A stretch of DNA of 64,000 nt from Spirochaetaceae bacterium (GTDB lineage: Bacteria > Myxococcota_A > UBA9160 > UBA4427): the NCBI GenBank assembly GCA_020632655.1, contig JACKFD010000011.1:1-64000 (forward strand). Reading direction: 5' to 3'. The notes beneath the pieces are model-generated. The model was not told the DNA's origin, ran no database searches, and saw only the letters and a list, made by a program, of their open reading frames with translations. The translations under genes were made by a program, and so were the position numbers. Each line of letters begins with the position of its first letter. Position 1 is the stretch's first letter. This document shows, in pieces, positions 50,581-59,899 of this stretch.

Positions 50581-52389
50581 TCACGGCGCACGATCGACTC
50601 CGACTTCCTTCGCCGGCGCGGGCGCTCGCTCTGGCTTCGACGAATCCGTGACCGGGATGAGGGACATGCCGCAGATCGGGCATTTGCCGGGTCCCTCGGC
50701 GTGGACGTGGGCATGCTCGGGCATCGGACACGTCCAGTGCGAGATGCGGGGCTGCTCGATCTGACCGTCGTGTCGAGCGACCGGAACGAGCTCCATGCCG
50801 CAGATCGGGCACCGACCGGGCTCGTCGTAGAGGACGTTCGTATGCTCCGGCATGGGACAGACGTAGAGGAGATCGTCTTCGTGCCCGTGTTTCGCGATGG
50901 GCCGCGAGGCCCGATCGGTCGCCGACTTCACGGGTGTCGCACCGTCCACCGCGCCGGGCTCGAGGAACTTGATCGCTGCCTCGCGCAGCCGGCTCTCCGA
51001 GTCGAGCAGGAATTGTCCCGACACGACGACCTTCTCTCCGACCGCGAGTCCCGACAGGACCTGGAGATGGTCGTCCCCCGTCCGCGCCCCCACTTCGACC
51101 TCGCGGGCCTCGTAGCGCCCCGGCTCGGTCATGACGAAGGCGACGTTCCGACGCCCGGTCCGGATGACCGCGAGATCGGGGACCAGCGTGGCCTCCTCCG
51201 CGATCTCGCTCGTCAGCTCGAGCGTCGCGTACATCCCGGGCTTCAGCTCGTAGCCCGGGTTGTGGAACTCGATCCGCACGGGCACCTCGCGCTCGCTCGC
51301 CTCGAGGTAGGGATAGATGTAGGTCACGCGTCCGCGAAAGGTCTTGCCCGGCAGATACGTGAGCGTCATGAGGGCTTCCTGACCGACGTGGACGTAGGGG
51401 ACGTCCTGCTCGTAGACCTTGCCGATCACCCAGACGCTCGAGAGGTCCGCGATCCGGAACGTCTCCATTCCTGCCGTGACCTTCTGCCCCTCGATCACGT
51501 TCTTCTCGGTCACGATGCCCGTGAAGGGTGCATGCAGCGTCAGGGTCTTCTGCACCTTGCGTGTACGTTCGAGCTCCGCGATCTGCGCCTTCGAGATGTC
51601 GAAGAACTCGAGCCGCGTGCGCGCGTCGCGCAGCAGCCCTTCCGAGTGGGCCCGTGCGAAGGGCACTCCGGGCACCTCCTCGTCCCGGACGTTGGCGAGC
51701 GCGGCCAGATACTCCTCCTGCGCCGAGAAGAGGGCCGGCGAGTAGAGCTCGAAGAGGCGATCCCCCGCGTGCACCTGGACGCCCGTCTGGTCGACGTAGA
51801 GCTTCTCGACCCAACCATCGACCTTGGTGTTCAGGGCCGCGAGGCTCGTCTCGTCGTAGTCGACGATGCCGACGGTGCGCACGGTCCGCGCGACGGGCCC
51901 GCGCACCACCTCGTCGATCCGCACGCCCATGTCCTGCTCGGTCACCGGATCGATCCGGATCGCCGCCGCGTCGGCCGCCTCGTCCGCGTAGACCGGAATC
52001 AGATCCATCCCCATCGAGTCCTGGCCAGGCTCGTCGTGGATCTCCCCCGGATTCATCGACGACTTCCAATAGAGGACCCTGCGCTCGCCCGACGACCCGA
52101 CCGGCCCATCCGCCTTCGAAAGCCCCATCGCCGCCGCTCGGTCGGCGGCCATCGGCTGCAGCTTCATACCGCATTTCGGGCAGTCGCCGGGATGGTCCTG
52201 CACGACCTCCGGATGCATTCCGCACGTATACCAGGTCGTCCCTTCCCGGCTCTGCGCGGAATCGGTCGCCTCGGCATGGACGTACTCCGGCGCGCCCACC
52301 GGCGGCGAGCTGCGAGTCGCCATCCAGAGCAGCAGGCCGACGCCAAGGACCGCGAGGAGCGACACGACGAGGATCGATCGGCGCTTCAT
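50581..52389 (-). CDS. cusB: CusB-type periplasmic adaptor with four metal-binding motifs
   Basis: The 602-residue protein has an N-terminal anchor, then WYTCGMHPEVVQDHPGDCPKCGM (53-75) and a CusB-like methionine motif (YWKSSMNPGEIHDEPGQDSMGMDLIPVY). The membrane-fusion core follows (RTVGIVDYDETSLAALNTKVDGWVEKL, LTLHAPFTGIVTEKNVIEGQKV). Two more CPMPEH...CPICGM motifs are at about 509-536 and 552-580. The adaptor links CusA to the outer-membrane channel and passes Cu(I)/Ag(I) on. The C-terminal pair is unusual. The ATG overlaps the stop of the TolC-like gene as ATGA. Confidence 0.93.
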   Translation of the reverse strand: MKRRSILVVSLLAVLGVGLLLWMATRSSPPVGAPEYVHAEATDSAQSREGTTWYTCGMHPEVVQDHPGDCPKCGMKLQPMAADRAAAMGLSKADGPVGSSGERRVLYWKSSMNPGEIHDEPGQDSMGMDLIPVYADEAADAAAIRIDPVTEQDMGVRIDEVVRGPVARTVRTVGIVDYDETSLAALNTKVDGWVEKLYVDQTGVQVHAGDRLFELYSPALFSAQEEYLAALANVRDEEVPGVPFARAHSEGLLRDARTRLEFFDISKAQIAELERTRKVQKTLTLHAPFTGIVTEKNVIEGQKVTAGMETFRIADLSSVWVIGKVYEQDVPYVHVGQEALMTLTYLPGKTFRGRVTYIYPYLEASEREVPVRIEFHNPGYELKPGMYATLELTSEIAEEATLVPDLAVIRTGRRNVAFVMTEPGRYEAREVEVGARTGDDHLQVLSGLAVGEKVVVSGQFLLDSESRLREAAIKFLEPGAVDGATPVKSATDRASRPIAKHGHEDDLLYVCPMPEHTNVLYDEPGRCPICGMELVPVARHDGQIEQPRISHWTCPMPEHAHVHAEGPGKCPICGMSLIPVTDSSKPERAPAPAKEVGVDRAP

Positions 52390-53927
52390 CGGAGGTCCCC
52401 CTCGGCCGCGGAGCCGCCGTTCGGCGCGGCCGTCGGCATCCCGGTCGTTTCGTCGGTCGGCCCGGCGGCGTTGCGCGGAAGGCTCGCACCGACCAGCTGC
52501 TGCAGGTCGGCGAATCGCTGCTCGAGCCCGACCAGGGCGCGATGGTAGTCGAGGGAGAACTCGAGCCAGTTCCGCCAGTTCTCGATCAGCTCGGAGAAGC
52601 CGATCTCGCCAGCCTGATAGGCGGCCGTGCTGACTTCGACGGCCTGCAGGGAGCGCGGCACGATCAGGTCCCGGAAGAGCACGGCCTGTCGGTATTGCGT
52701 GTCGATCTGGACCAGCGTGTCCTGGAGACCGAAGGCGACCGCGTTGCGGGTCTCCTCGAGCGCCTCGACCGACGACAGCGTCCGGGCATTCGCTTCGAGG
52801 ACGCCCGCACGGATGCGCTGCCACCAGATCGGCAGGGTCAGGCCGATCGGCAGGCTCCAGTTGTCGTCGCCGGTCGCGACGGGGCTGATGCCGGAGCCGA
52901 TGAACGCGTAGCTGACGCCGACGCTGAAGTCGGGAAGGTACTCGAGCTTCGCCAGACGGATCGACTCGAGATCCCTGCGGATCTGCTCGCGCAGGCCGAC
53001 GAGTCGCGGATTGGAGTCGACCGCCCGGTCCATCGCGGCATCCAGCTTCCAGTCCACCGCCTGCAGATCGAAGGCCTTCGGCGCGGGCAGATCGGCGTCG
53101 ACCGGACGATCCATCAGGACGTTCAAGCGCGCCCTCGCCGTCGCGCGGCGTTGATCGAGGGTGATCAGCTCGTTCGTCAGGGCGTAGATCTCGACCTCGG
53201 AGCGCAGCACGTCCTGCTGCGTCGCAGCCCCCGTCCGATATCTCGCCGCTGCGACGTCGCGAATCCGGGCGAGCAGATCCTGACTCGATCGCGTGATGTC
53301 GATCGATACGTTCGTCAGACGGTATTCGTAGTACGCGCGGGCCGTGTCGGCCGCGACCCGGATCCGGACGTCGGCCAGCTTCGCGAAGCCGATCAGGACC
53401 TCGCGTTCGGCGATCTTGCCTCGTCGCGTCAGGCGACCCGGAAACGGAATCCGCTGCGTGACACCGATCTGCGCATCCATCATCCCCGCCGCCGTCTCGA
53501 CCATGTCTCCCGTCGGCGGGAGGAACGTGAGCATCGGGTCCGCGAGGGAAGTCACCTGCGGCACGCGGTAGCCCATCGCCTGGATGTCACGGATCGCACG
53601 ACGGATCGACGGGTTGCGATCGAGGGCAAGCCGCGCGAAGTCGTCTAGATCGCCGTCCGCGGGGATCTCGAGGTCCTGGGGCCGATCACGCCCCTCGGCT
53701 GCCTCGAGCGCTTCGCGGACGACCCCTTCATCGTCGTCGACCGCCGGGGCGAGCCCTTCCGCCGTCGTCGCGACGCGTCGCTGCAGCGAACGGTCGACGG
53801 TCCCGCAGCCGAACAGCGAATGGCCGACGAGGATCGTCGCCACGAGAGCGGGCGCGGCCCGCCTCGTCACACGGCTCCTCGCCCCCACCCCGTACGGGCG
53901 CAGCCGGGGCGCGCGATGGATCGACAT
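52386..53927 (-). CDS. TolC/CusC-like outer-membrane efflux protein
   Basis: The 513-residue protein has a lipobox-type signal (VATILVGHSLFGC), and long coiled-coil helices with RLTRRGKIAEREVLIGFAKLADVRIRVAADTARAYYEYRL, RYRTGAATQQDVLRSEVEIYALTNELITLDQRRATARARLN and YQAGEIGFSELIENWRNWLEFSLDYHRALVGLEQRFADL. These match the duplicated TolC fold. It is the outer-membrane channel of the Cus system. GGAG lies before ATG 53927. The two downstream genes, cusB and cusA, are in the same operon. Confidence 0.93.
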   Translation of the reverse strand: MSIHRAPRLRPYGVGARSRVTRRAAPALVATILVGHSLFGCGTVDRSLQRRVATTAEGLAPAVDDDEGVVREALEAAEGRDRPQDLEIPADGDLDDFARLALDRNPSIRRAIRDIQAMGYRVPQVTSLADPMLTFLPPTGDMVETAAGMMDAQIGVTQRIPFPGRLTRRGKIAEREVLIGFAKLADVRIRVAADTARAYYEYRLTNVSIDITRSSQDLLARIRDVAAARYRTGAATQQDVLRSEVEIYALTNELITLDQRRATARARLNVLMDRPVDADLPAPKAFDLQAVDWKLDAAMDRAVDSNPRLVGLREQIRRDLESIRLAKLEYLPDFSVGVSYAFIGSGISPVATGDDNWSLPIGLTLPIWWQRIRAGVLEANARTLSSVEALEETRNAVAFGLQDTLVQIDTQYRQAVLFRDLIVPRSLQAVEVSTAAYQAGEIGFSELIENWRNWLEFSLDYHRALVGLEQRFADLQQLVGASLPRNAAGPTDETTGMPTAAPNGGSAAEGDLR

Positions 53928-54170
53928 CGAGTACTCCTGCGCCGCGCGAAGCCCGCGACGACCCGAAGGCGAGGGGCGTGCCGCCGCGAGGATAACCCGG
54001 CACGACGGGAACGCAGACGATCCACACGACGCGCCCCGCGCATTCTGCCGAACCGTCACGAGGCAGCGTCGATCGCCCGATCCGGCTAGGCTTCCGCGCC
54101 CGAACGAGGGAGCCGCCCCGAGCCGGACGACCGGACGACGAGGCGGAAAGACGAGGAGAGTCGCGCAATC

Positions 54171-55397
54171 ATGGCAACCTTCGGACTGGTCGTCGGCGGC
54201 GGCCCCGCCCCGGGCATCAACGGCGTGATCCGCGCCGCCACCCTCGCCGCCCGCGAGCGCGGCCATCGCGTGCTCGGCATCGTCCAGGGCTTCGAGTGGC
54301 TCATGAAGGGCGACATCGACCACGTCGTGGACCTCGACGCCGAGGCCGTGCTGCGCATCCACGAGCTCGGGGGCTCGATCCTGCGCACCTCCCGCGCCAA
54401 TCCGACCCGCGACCCGGCGAACCTCGACCGCGTGGTCGACGGCCTCGCCCGCCTCGGCATCGACCATCTGATCTCGATCGGCGGCGACGACACCTGCTTC
54501 TCGGCGCGCACGGTCGCCGAGGCCGCCGGCGACTCGCTCAAGGTCGCCCACGTCCCCAAGACGATCGACAACGACCTCCCCCTCCCGCCCGGCATCCCGA
54601 CCTTCGGCTTCGAGACCGCCCGAGCGAAGGCCTCCGAGGTGCTCTGCACGCTCATGGAGGACGCGCGCACGTCGGGACGCTGGTTCTTCATCGTGATGAT
54701 GGGCCGCAACGCCGGCCATCTCGCCCTCGGCGCCGCCACCTCCGCGAGTGCGACCCTCGCCGTCGTCGCCGAGGAGTACGGTGGTCGCAAGATCCCGCTC
54801 GATACCCTCGCCCGCCGCGTCGAAGGCACGATCCTGAAGAGCACGGCCCAGGGCCGACCCTACGGCGTCGTCGTGCTCGCCGAGGGCCTCGGCGAGTCGA
54901 TCGATCCCGCCGACCTCGCACATCTACCCGACCTGCCCCGGGACGAGCATGGCCACCTGCGCCTCGCCGAGTTCCCGCTCGGTCATCTCGTGCGCTCGCG
55001 TGTGCAGGAAGCGCTCGGCCAGCACGGCATCAAGGCGACGATCGTCGTCAAGGACGTCGGCTACGAGCTGCGTTGCGTGCCGCCCTGCGCCTACGACCAG
55101 GACTACACCCGCGAGCTCGGCGCGGGCGCCGTCCGTACGCTCCTCGACGGCCAGGGACACGTGATGATCACCCGCCAGAACGGGCGCATCGTCCCGATCC
55201 CCTTCGCCGACATCCTCGACCCGAAGACGGGCAAGACCCGAGTGCGCATGCTCGACACCTCGACCGAGAGCTTCTCGACGGCGCTCGCGCTTCAGACGCG
55301 TCTCGCGGCGAGCGATCTCGCCGACGAGGCGACCGTCGCGAAGCTCGCGGGCGTGAGCGCGCTCGACGCCGAGGCTCTGCGCGGGCGATTCGCCTAG
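54171..55397 (+). CDS. pfp: 6-phosphofructokinase, probably pyrophosphate-dependent
   Basis: The 408-residue protein has GGGPAPGINGVIRA, the phosphoryl-donor loop SIGGDDTC (G104-D107) and catalytic VPKTIDNDL (129-136). In ATP-PFKs the first position is GGDGS with Gly-104 and PGTIDND. Asp-107 and Lys-130 are the residues known to select pyrophosphate, so PPi use is predicted. It phosphorylates fructose-6-phosphate reversibly. GGAGAG lies upstream of ATG 54171. Its stop shares CTAG with the convergent exporter gene. Confidence 0.93.
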   Translation: MATFGLVVGGGPAPGINGVIRAATLAARERGHRVLGIVQGFEWLMKGDIDHVVDLDAEAVLRIHELGGSILRTSRANPTRDPANLDRVVDGLARLGIDHLISIGGDDTCFSARTVAEAAGDSLKVAHVPKTIDNDLPLPPGIPTFGFETARAKASEVLCTLMEDARTSGRWFFIVMMGRNAGHLALGAATSASATLAVVAEEYGGRKIPLDTLARRVEGTILKSTAQGRPYGVVVLAEGLGESIDPADLAHLPDLPRDEHGHLRLAEFPLGHLVRSRVQEALGQHGIKATIVVKDVGYELRCVPPCAYDQDYTRELGAGAVRTLLDGQGHVMITRQNGRIVPIPFADILDPKTGKTRVRMLDTSTESFSTALALQTRLAASDLADEATVAKLAGVSALDAEALRGRFA

Positions 55398-56662
55398 CGC
55401 GCGAGAAGCGGCCCCGCGACCAGCCGGATCATCCCGTAGCTCACGCCGCCGACGAGCAGCGCCGCCAGCAGACCCACCCCGAGCGGCCGCAGCCCGAGCC
55501 CTCGCAGACGCGTGAAGCTCGTGCCGAGCCCGACCGCCGCCATCGCGACTGCGAGACAGACCGTCGCCGTCTGCGTCGCGAGGTGGATGAGCTGCCGCCA
55601 GGTCCCGGGCTCGAGCACGCCGAAGGGCCGCGCCCCGAGATCGCCGAGCGTGCGCAGCAGACTCATCGCGAGGAAGCCGATCACGAAGCCCGGAATCGCC
55701 TGCCGGACCTGTCGGCGCAGCGAGAGTCCCGAGGTCGCACCCGTCCCCGCACTCCGATCCCGCGCCGAGAGCACGGCCATCAAGGGAATCACGGCGACCA
55801 TGAACATGTTGCGCTGCAGCTTCGTGACGGTCGCCGCGTCGAGCACCTCGGGCGTACCGAACTGCGCGAGGTAGACCATGCCGGCGCCCGCGACCTGCGC
55901 CGTGTCGTGGATCGCCGTGCCGAGGAAGAGGCCGATCCGGGTCGGATCCGCGTCGAAGAGCCAATGGCCGACGTAGGGATGCACGAGCAGCGCCAGCAGG
56001 CCGAAGAGCGTGACGCAGCCGACCGCGTAGCTGACCTCGTCGTCCTCGGCGCCGATCACGGGCGCCATCGCGACGATCGCCGAGTTGCCGCAGATCGCCG
56101 TCCCGACCGCGATCAAAGTCGCAAGGCGCGGCGGCAGCCCGACGGCGCGACCGAGGCGCGTCACCAGGAGCAAGGCGGCCGCGATGCAGGCGACGACGAC
56201 GGGGAGTGCCACGAGGCCGATGGCGCCGGTCGCCGCGAGCGAGAGGCGGATGCCGAGCAGGGCCACGCCGATCCGCAGCACCTTCTTGAGCGCGAGGGAG
56301 AGGCCCGCCTCGTAGACGGTGGGCAGGCCGATCGCATTGCGCACGAAGAGTGCGAGGAGGATCGCGACGAGGATCGGGCTGACGGGCGTCTTCTCGAGCC
56401 CCATCGCTGCACCCGACAGATCCGCGAGTCCCTGACCCGCGAGCGCGATCAGCCCGGCGAGGGCGAGGCCCGGCAGGGTCGAGCCGGCGAGGCCGAAGTA
56501 ATGGTTGCCCGTCCTCTGCCAGGGCGCCCAGCCCTTCCGCTCGGCGTCGGTCTCGGCGGGCCCGAGCCAATCCGGCACGCCTTCGAGGCTGTCGAGCCAC
56601 TCGAAGAGCTCGGGATTGCGGTAGGGGTCGCCGAGGTTGCGGGCCGGTCGGATCGGGTACAA
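55394..56662 (-). CDS. YeiH/UPF0324 family putative sulfate exporter
   Basis: About 422 residues with ten or so membrane segments. A soluble leader (NPELFEWLDSLEGVPDWLGP) is followed by TPVSPILVAILLALFVRNAIGLP, VLRIGVALLGIRLSLA, IAVGTAICGNSAIVAMAPVIGAEDDEVSYAVG (the family signature), FLGTAIHDTAQVAGAGMVYL and a C-terminal ATVCLAVAMAAVGLGTSF. Members of UPF0324 are annotated as sulfate exporters, with little biochemical proof. The start is a TTG at 56662 after GGGGGGA; no ATG lies near. Confidence 0.92.
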   Translation of the reverse strand: MYPIRPARNLGDPYRNPELFEWLDSLEGVPDWLGPAETDAERKGWAPWQRTGNHYFGLAGSTLPGLALAGLIALAGQGLADLSGAAMGLEKTPVSPILVAILLALFVRNAIGLPTVYEAGLSLALKKVLRIGVALLGIRLSLAATGAIGLVALPVVVACIAAALLLVTRLGRAVGLPPRLATLIAVGTAICGNSAIVAMAPVIGAEDDEVSYAVGCVTLFGLLALLVHPYVGHWLFDADPTRIGLFLGTAIHDTAQVAGAGMVYLAQFGTPEVLDAATVTKLQRNMFMVAVIPLMAVLSARDRSAGTGATSGLSLRRQVRQAIPGFVIGFLAMSLLRTLGDLGARPFGVLEPGTWRQLIHLATQTATVCLAVAMAAVGLGTSFTRLRGLGLRPLGVGLLAALLVGGVSYGMIRLVAGPLLAR

Positions 56663-56727
56663 ATCGGCGTCCCCCCACGCAAGGCGCCGGCCCGGGCTCC
56701 GACGCCGGCGCCGAGTATATGCGAGGC

Positions 56728-58080
56728 CTAGCCGATCGCGGGCAGGGCGACAGGCGTGGCCCGACGCGCGGGACCCGCCGGCAGCAGCGCGAAGAGCGTC
56801 ATCGCGACGGCGATCAGCCCGACGAGCCCCATCAATCCCGCCGCATAGCCCCCCGTCCGATCGACCGCCTGCCCGAAGCCGATCGGCGTCAGGAAGAGCA
56901 TCGGGATCCCCACGAGCGCCGCGAGCCCCATCACCTGCCCGAAGGCCGCGACCCCGAAGAGTCGCCCGATCAAGGCCCCGTAGACCGGCATCATCGACCC
57001 GCCGACCACGCCGCAGACCACGAGCAGCGCGAGCGACGCGACGAAGCCCGGCCCGATCATCAATCCGCCGAAGGCGAGGCAGAGTGCTCCGCAGAGGCCG
57101 AGGAAGAGCAATCGCGGATGGATGCGATCGGCGAGGGAGCCGAGCACGAGCGGCCCCGCGATCGCCCCGAGCGACATCGCGAAGGGCGCGAGCGCCGCCG
57201 CCTGGGCCGTCGCGCCGTGGTGCATCAGGTAGGGGATGGAGTTCGCACCGACGACGATGCCCTGCGCGCCGAAGGGGGCGGCGGCGAGGGCGAGCAGCCA
57301 GAAATCCCGCGAGCGCAGGATCGCCGATGCGTCCCAGGGCGTCGCGACCGCCCCTTCGACGGCCGCCGCGATCGGCGTCGCCGCGCCGACGCTTGCCGGG
57401 TCGGCACCGATCGCCGCGATCCCCTCGGCCCCCGCTTCGCCCGCCGCCTGAGACGCCGACGCGTCCCCACCGTCCGGCTGCTGCCCCACGTCCGCCGGTC
57501 GATCCACGATCCCGAGCCAGACCGCCGGCAGCCCCACGACCAGCGTGATGGCCGCGAATCCCAGGAGCGTCGTGCGCCAACCGACGGCCTCGATCGTGAA
57601 TGCCGCGAGGGGCGCGATCACGACGGGGCCCGCCGGACCGCCCGCATTCGCGAAGCCGAGCGCGCGCCCCCGCATCCGGTCGAACCACATGGCCATCGCC
57701 GTCGACGAGGCCATCGGCCCGAGCATCGCCATCCCGACCGCACAGACGACGCCGAAGAGCAGGCCGACCTGCCAGAGCGCCGTCGCCTGCGCGAGCCCGA
57801 GCAGCCCGAGCGCGAGCAGCCCGGCGCCGATCGCCATCACGAGCCGGATCGCGCCGCGATCGAGCAGCCGGCCGGCGAGCGGCATGGACGCGTTCATGAC
57901 GAGGCTGAAGAGCGCCACGCCAAAGTTGAACTGCGTCGCCGTCGAGCCGAACTCGCTCGCGATCGGTGCGGCGAAGACGCCGACCGTGCCGAGCGTGAAG
58001 CCGATGGCGATGGCCTGGGTCAATGCCGCGAAGGCGCAGACCCGCCAGCCCGAGAAATGCGGATGGGGCGCGACGGCCAT
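56728..58080 (-). CDS. MFS transporter, monocarboxylate-type
   Basis: The 450-residue protein has 12 predicted helices with VCAFAALTQAIAIGFTLGTVGVFAAPIASEFG in TM1-2 and ALGFANAGGPAGPVVIAPLAAF in TM5, resembling the oxalate/formate antiporter-like MFS group. Between TM6 and TM7 is a long Ala/Gly-rich linker (about 40 residues). It probably carries a small organic acid. A MaoC-type hydratase gene lies 16 bases upstream on the same strand, so both may be co-transcribed. Confidence 0.88.
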   Translation of the reverse strand: MAVAPHPHFSGWRVCAFAALTQAIAIGFTLGTVGVFAAPIASEFGSTATQFNFGVALFSLVMNASMPLAGRLLDRGAIRLVMAIGAGLLALGLLGLAQATALWQVGLLFGVVCAVGMAMLGPMASSTAMAMWFDRMRGRALGFANAGGPAGPVVIAPLAAFTIEAVGWRTTLLGFAAITLVVGLPAVWLGIVDRPADVGQQPDGGDASASQAAGEAGAEGIAAIGADPASVGAATPIAAAVEGAVATPWDASAILRSRDFWLLALAAAPFGAQGIVVGANSIPYLMHHGATAQAAALAPFAMSLGAIAGPLVLGSLADRIHPRLLFLGLCGALCLAFGGLMIGPGFVASLALLVVCGVVGGSMMPVYGALIGRLFGVAAFGQVMGLAALVGIPMLFLTPIGFGQAVDRTGGYAAGLMGLVGLIAVAMTLFALLPAGPARRATPVALPAIG

Positions 58081-58096
58081 GGCGCGATGGCTTCGC

Positions 58097-58570
58097 CTAG
58101 CCCTGGAGCATCGTGATCATGTTGTAGAGGAGCGCCGGGCGGTCGTTACCGACGACGTGCACCGCGACCTCCTGCTCGACCCGCACGCCCTTCTTGCCCG
58201 CCTCGACCGAGACGAGGCGCATGCGCGCGTGGACCTTCGAGGGGACGGGGACGGGGCTCAGGAAGCGCAGCTTGTCCGAGCCGTAGTTGACGGCGTTCTT
58301 CGCGCCGACGGTCTTGTAGGCGGGCTTGCCCTTCGCGTTCAGCATCGGGAGCAGCGAGAGCGTCAGGAAGCCGTGGGCGATCGGGCCGCCGAAGGGGCTC
58401 TCCTTCTTGCAGCGCTCGACGTCGATGTGGATCCACTGATGGTCGCCGGTCACGTCGGCGAACTGGTTCACCATCTCCTGCGTGACGTCGACGGGCTCGC
58501 CGAAGGGGCCGAACTCCTCGCTGACGTGCTTCTGGAGGGCGGCGATGTCGTCGAAGCGGATCTCTTCCAC
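58097..58570 (-). CDS. MaoC-family dehydratase (R-specific enoyl hydratase-like)
   Basis: The 157-residue hot-dog-fold protein has the hydratase-2 motif FADVTGDHQWIHID followed by SPFGGPIAHGFLTLSLLP, with catalytic Asp and His in place. It hydrates trans-2-enoyl-CoA or related acyl thioesters. The second half (NYGSDKLRFLSPVPVPSKVHARMRLV) is typical. It lies upstream of an MFS carrier gene. The ATG at 58570 is directly before the first conserved helix and has GGAG-type sequence before it. Confidence 0.92.
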   Translation of the reverse strand: MEEIRFDDIAALQKHVSEEFGPFGEPVDVTQEMVNQFADVTGDHQWIHIDVERCKKESPFGGPIAHGFLTLSLLPMLNAKGKPAYKTVGAKNAVNYGSDKLRFLSPVPVPSKVHARMRLVSVEAGKKGVRVEQEVAVHVVGNDRPALLYNMITMLQG

Positions 58571-58719
58571 GGGGTTCTCCTGGGGTCGTGGGTCGCCTCG
58601 GCGCGCGGCGGGCGCACGCGGCGGCGATCACGGGCGATGGGTGCGAGGCACGGGGCGCCGGGCCCGCGTGCGGCCGCGACGGGCGCGACCGCTCCCATTG
58701 CTACCACAGGCGCGATCGG

Positions 58720-59163
58720 TCAGCAGCCGGCCGCCCCACGCTCGGTGGCGTACGCGACCCCGCCCAGATTCACCCGTCCGTTCGCCTGGAGGTAGACGGG
58801 ATAGGCGCCCCGCTCGCCCTCGTCGGTCTCGTAGGTGACGACGATCCCGCCGCCCGCCGACTCGACGCCCCATCGCCCCGTGACGACGCCGCGGGAGGCC
58901 CCGCCGGCCTGCCCCGGCACGGACCAGCTCGCGTCGCGGTCGAGATGGAAGCGGCCGGAGCGGCAGAGGGTGAGGGTCGTGAGCGAGCTGTTCGAGCTGA
59001 TGACCGAGCCCGAGTAGGCCGTGAGGCGGGCGCCCGAGAGGCCCGACCGCCACTGCTCGAGGACCGAGTCGGCGCGCGTCACGCTCGCGACGACGAGGCC
59101 TCCGCAGACGAGCAACAGGGCGACGAGACGCACGGACGGCGGGACGAGCTTCGAGATCGGCAT
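58720..59163 (-). CDS. Small exported protein, unknown function
   Basis: The 147-residue protein has a signal peptide (RLVALLLVCGGLVVASVTRA) and a beta-rich domain: GARLTAYSGSVISSNSSLTTLTLCRSGRFHLDRDASW, VVTGRWGVESAGGGIVVTYETDEGERGAYPVYL. This pattern resembles the small META/lipocalin-like domains of exported bacterial proteins where a W-G-x-x motif recurs. One internal Cys and one C-terminal Cys could pair. GGAGGAA precedes ATG 59163; an in-frame ATG further upstream (59223) is possible. Confidence 0.72.
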   Translation of the reverse strand: MPISKLVPPSVRLVALLLVCGGLVVASVTRADSVLEQWRSGLSGARLTAYSGSVISSNSSLTTLTLCRSGRFHLDRDASWSVPGQAGGASRGVVTGRWGVESAGGGIVVTYETDEGERGAYPVYLQANGRVNLGGVAYATERGAAGC

Positions 59164-59248
59164 GGCGACTTCCTCCGACCGCCCGGACGCGCGGCGGCTC
59201 ACGATCCGGAGGCTACGGCCCACGCCAGGGCCCGCTCTGTGAAGCGTT

Positions 59249-59899
59249 TCACACAGGCGTCGTTTTCGGGGCGCGCGCGGCCCGGAGCGCCTCGGGCGTG
59301 TCGACGTCGCGCAGGCCGGCGTCGTCCGCGATCGCGACCTCGACCACGGCGGCCGGATTCGCCTCGATCACCGCGCGCCCGCCGACCTCGCCCTCGAGTG
59401 CTTCGAGCGCCGGGAGGAAGGACGCGCCGAAGAGGACGGGGTGGGCGCGGCGGCCGGCGTGGGTCGGCACGACGATGCGGCGGGCGAGCTCGGCCTCGGG
59501 CACGGCGTCGAGCAGCGGGCGGACGTGCTCGGCGCGCAGGCCCGGCAGGTCGCCGACGCAGACGAGCAGGGCCGACGGCCCCCGCCGCGCGGCCTCGCGT
59601 GCACCGAACGCGAGGGAGCTTCCCATGCCCTCGGCCCAGCCTGCGTGCCGCAGCACGCGACACGCGAGCCCTGCGAGTGCGGCCTCGACCCGCTCGGCTT
59701 CGAAGCCCGCGACGACGAGCACGGTCGGGACACCCGCCTCGAGCATCGCCTCGACCGGCCGACGCACGATCGCGCGACCGTCGACCTCCTCGACCAGCTT
59801 GTTATTCGTGGGACCCATCCGCGTCGAAGCGCCCGCCGCGAGTACGAGACCGATGACGCCGTCGCGCAGCGCATCGGATCGTGCGTGCGGGTCGCTCAC
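59249..59899 (-). CDS. MocA/MobA-like molybdenum cofactor nucleotidyltransferase
   Basis: The 216-residue protein has the nucleotide-binding GLVLAAGASTRMGPTNNKL, with the G-x-x-x-R-M-G pattern, then VPTVLVVAGFEA, LLVCVGDLPGLRAEHV (metal-binding Asp) and the C-terminal LRDVDTPEAL. This matches MocA-type CTP:molybdopterin cytidylyltransferases, needed for xanthine-dehydrogenase-type enzymes with MCD. The GTG start overlaps the XdhC-type gene stop as GTGA. It closes the Mo-hydroxylase maturation cluster. Confidence 0.88.
   Translation of the reverse strand: MSDPHARSDALRDGVIGLVLAAGASTRMGPTNNKLVEEVDGRAIVRRPVEAMLEAGVPTVLVVAGFEAERVEAALAGLACRVLRHAGWAEGMGSSLAFGAREAARRGPSALLVCVGDLPGLRAEHVRPLLDAVPEAELARRIVVPTHAGRRAHPVLFGASFLPALEALEGEVGGRAVIEANPAAVVEVAIADDAGLRDVDTPEALRAARAPKTTPV

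Noticed and set aside
43146..53927. Mobile genomic island for metal resistance
   Set aside because: No integrase, transposase, terminal repeats or tRNA boundary was seen, and base composition matches the flanks.
54171..55397. ATP-dependent PfkA of the E. coli type
   Set aside because: The donor loop has GGDD and the catalytic motif PKTIDND, not the GGDGS and PGTIDND of ATP enzymes.
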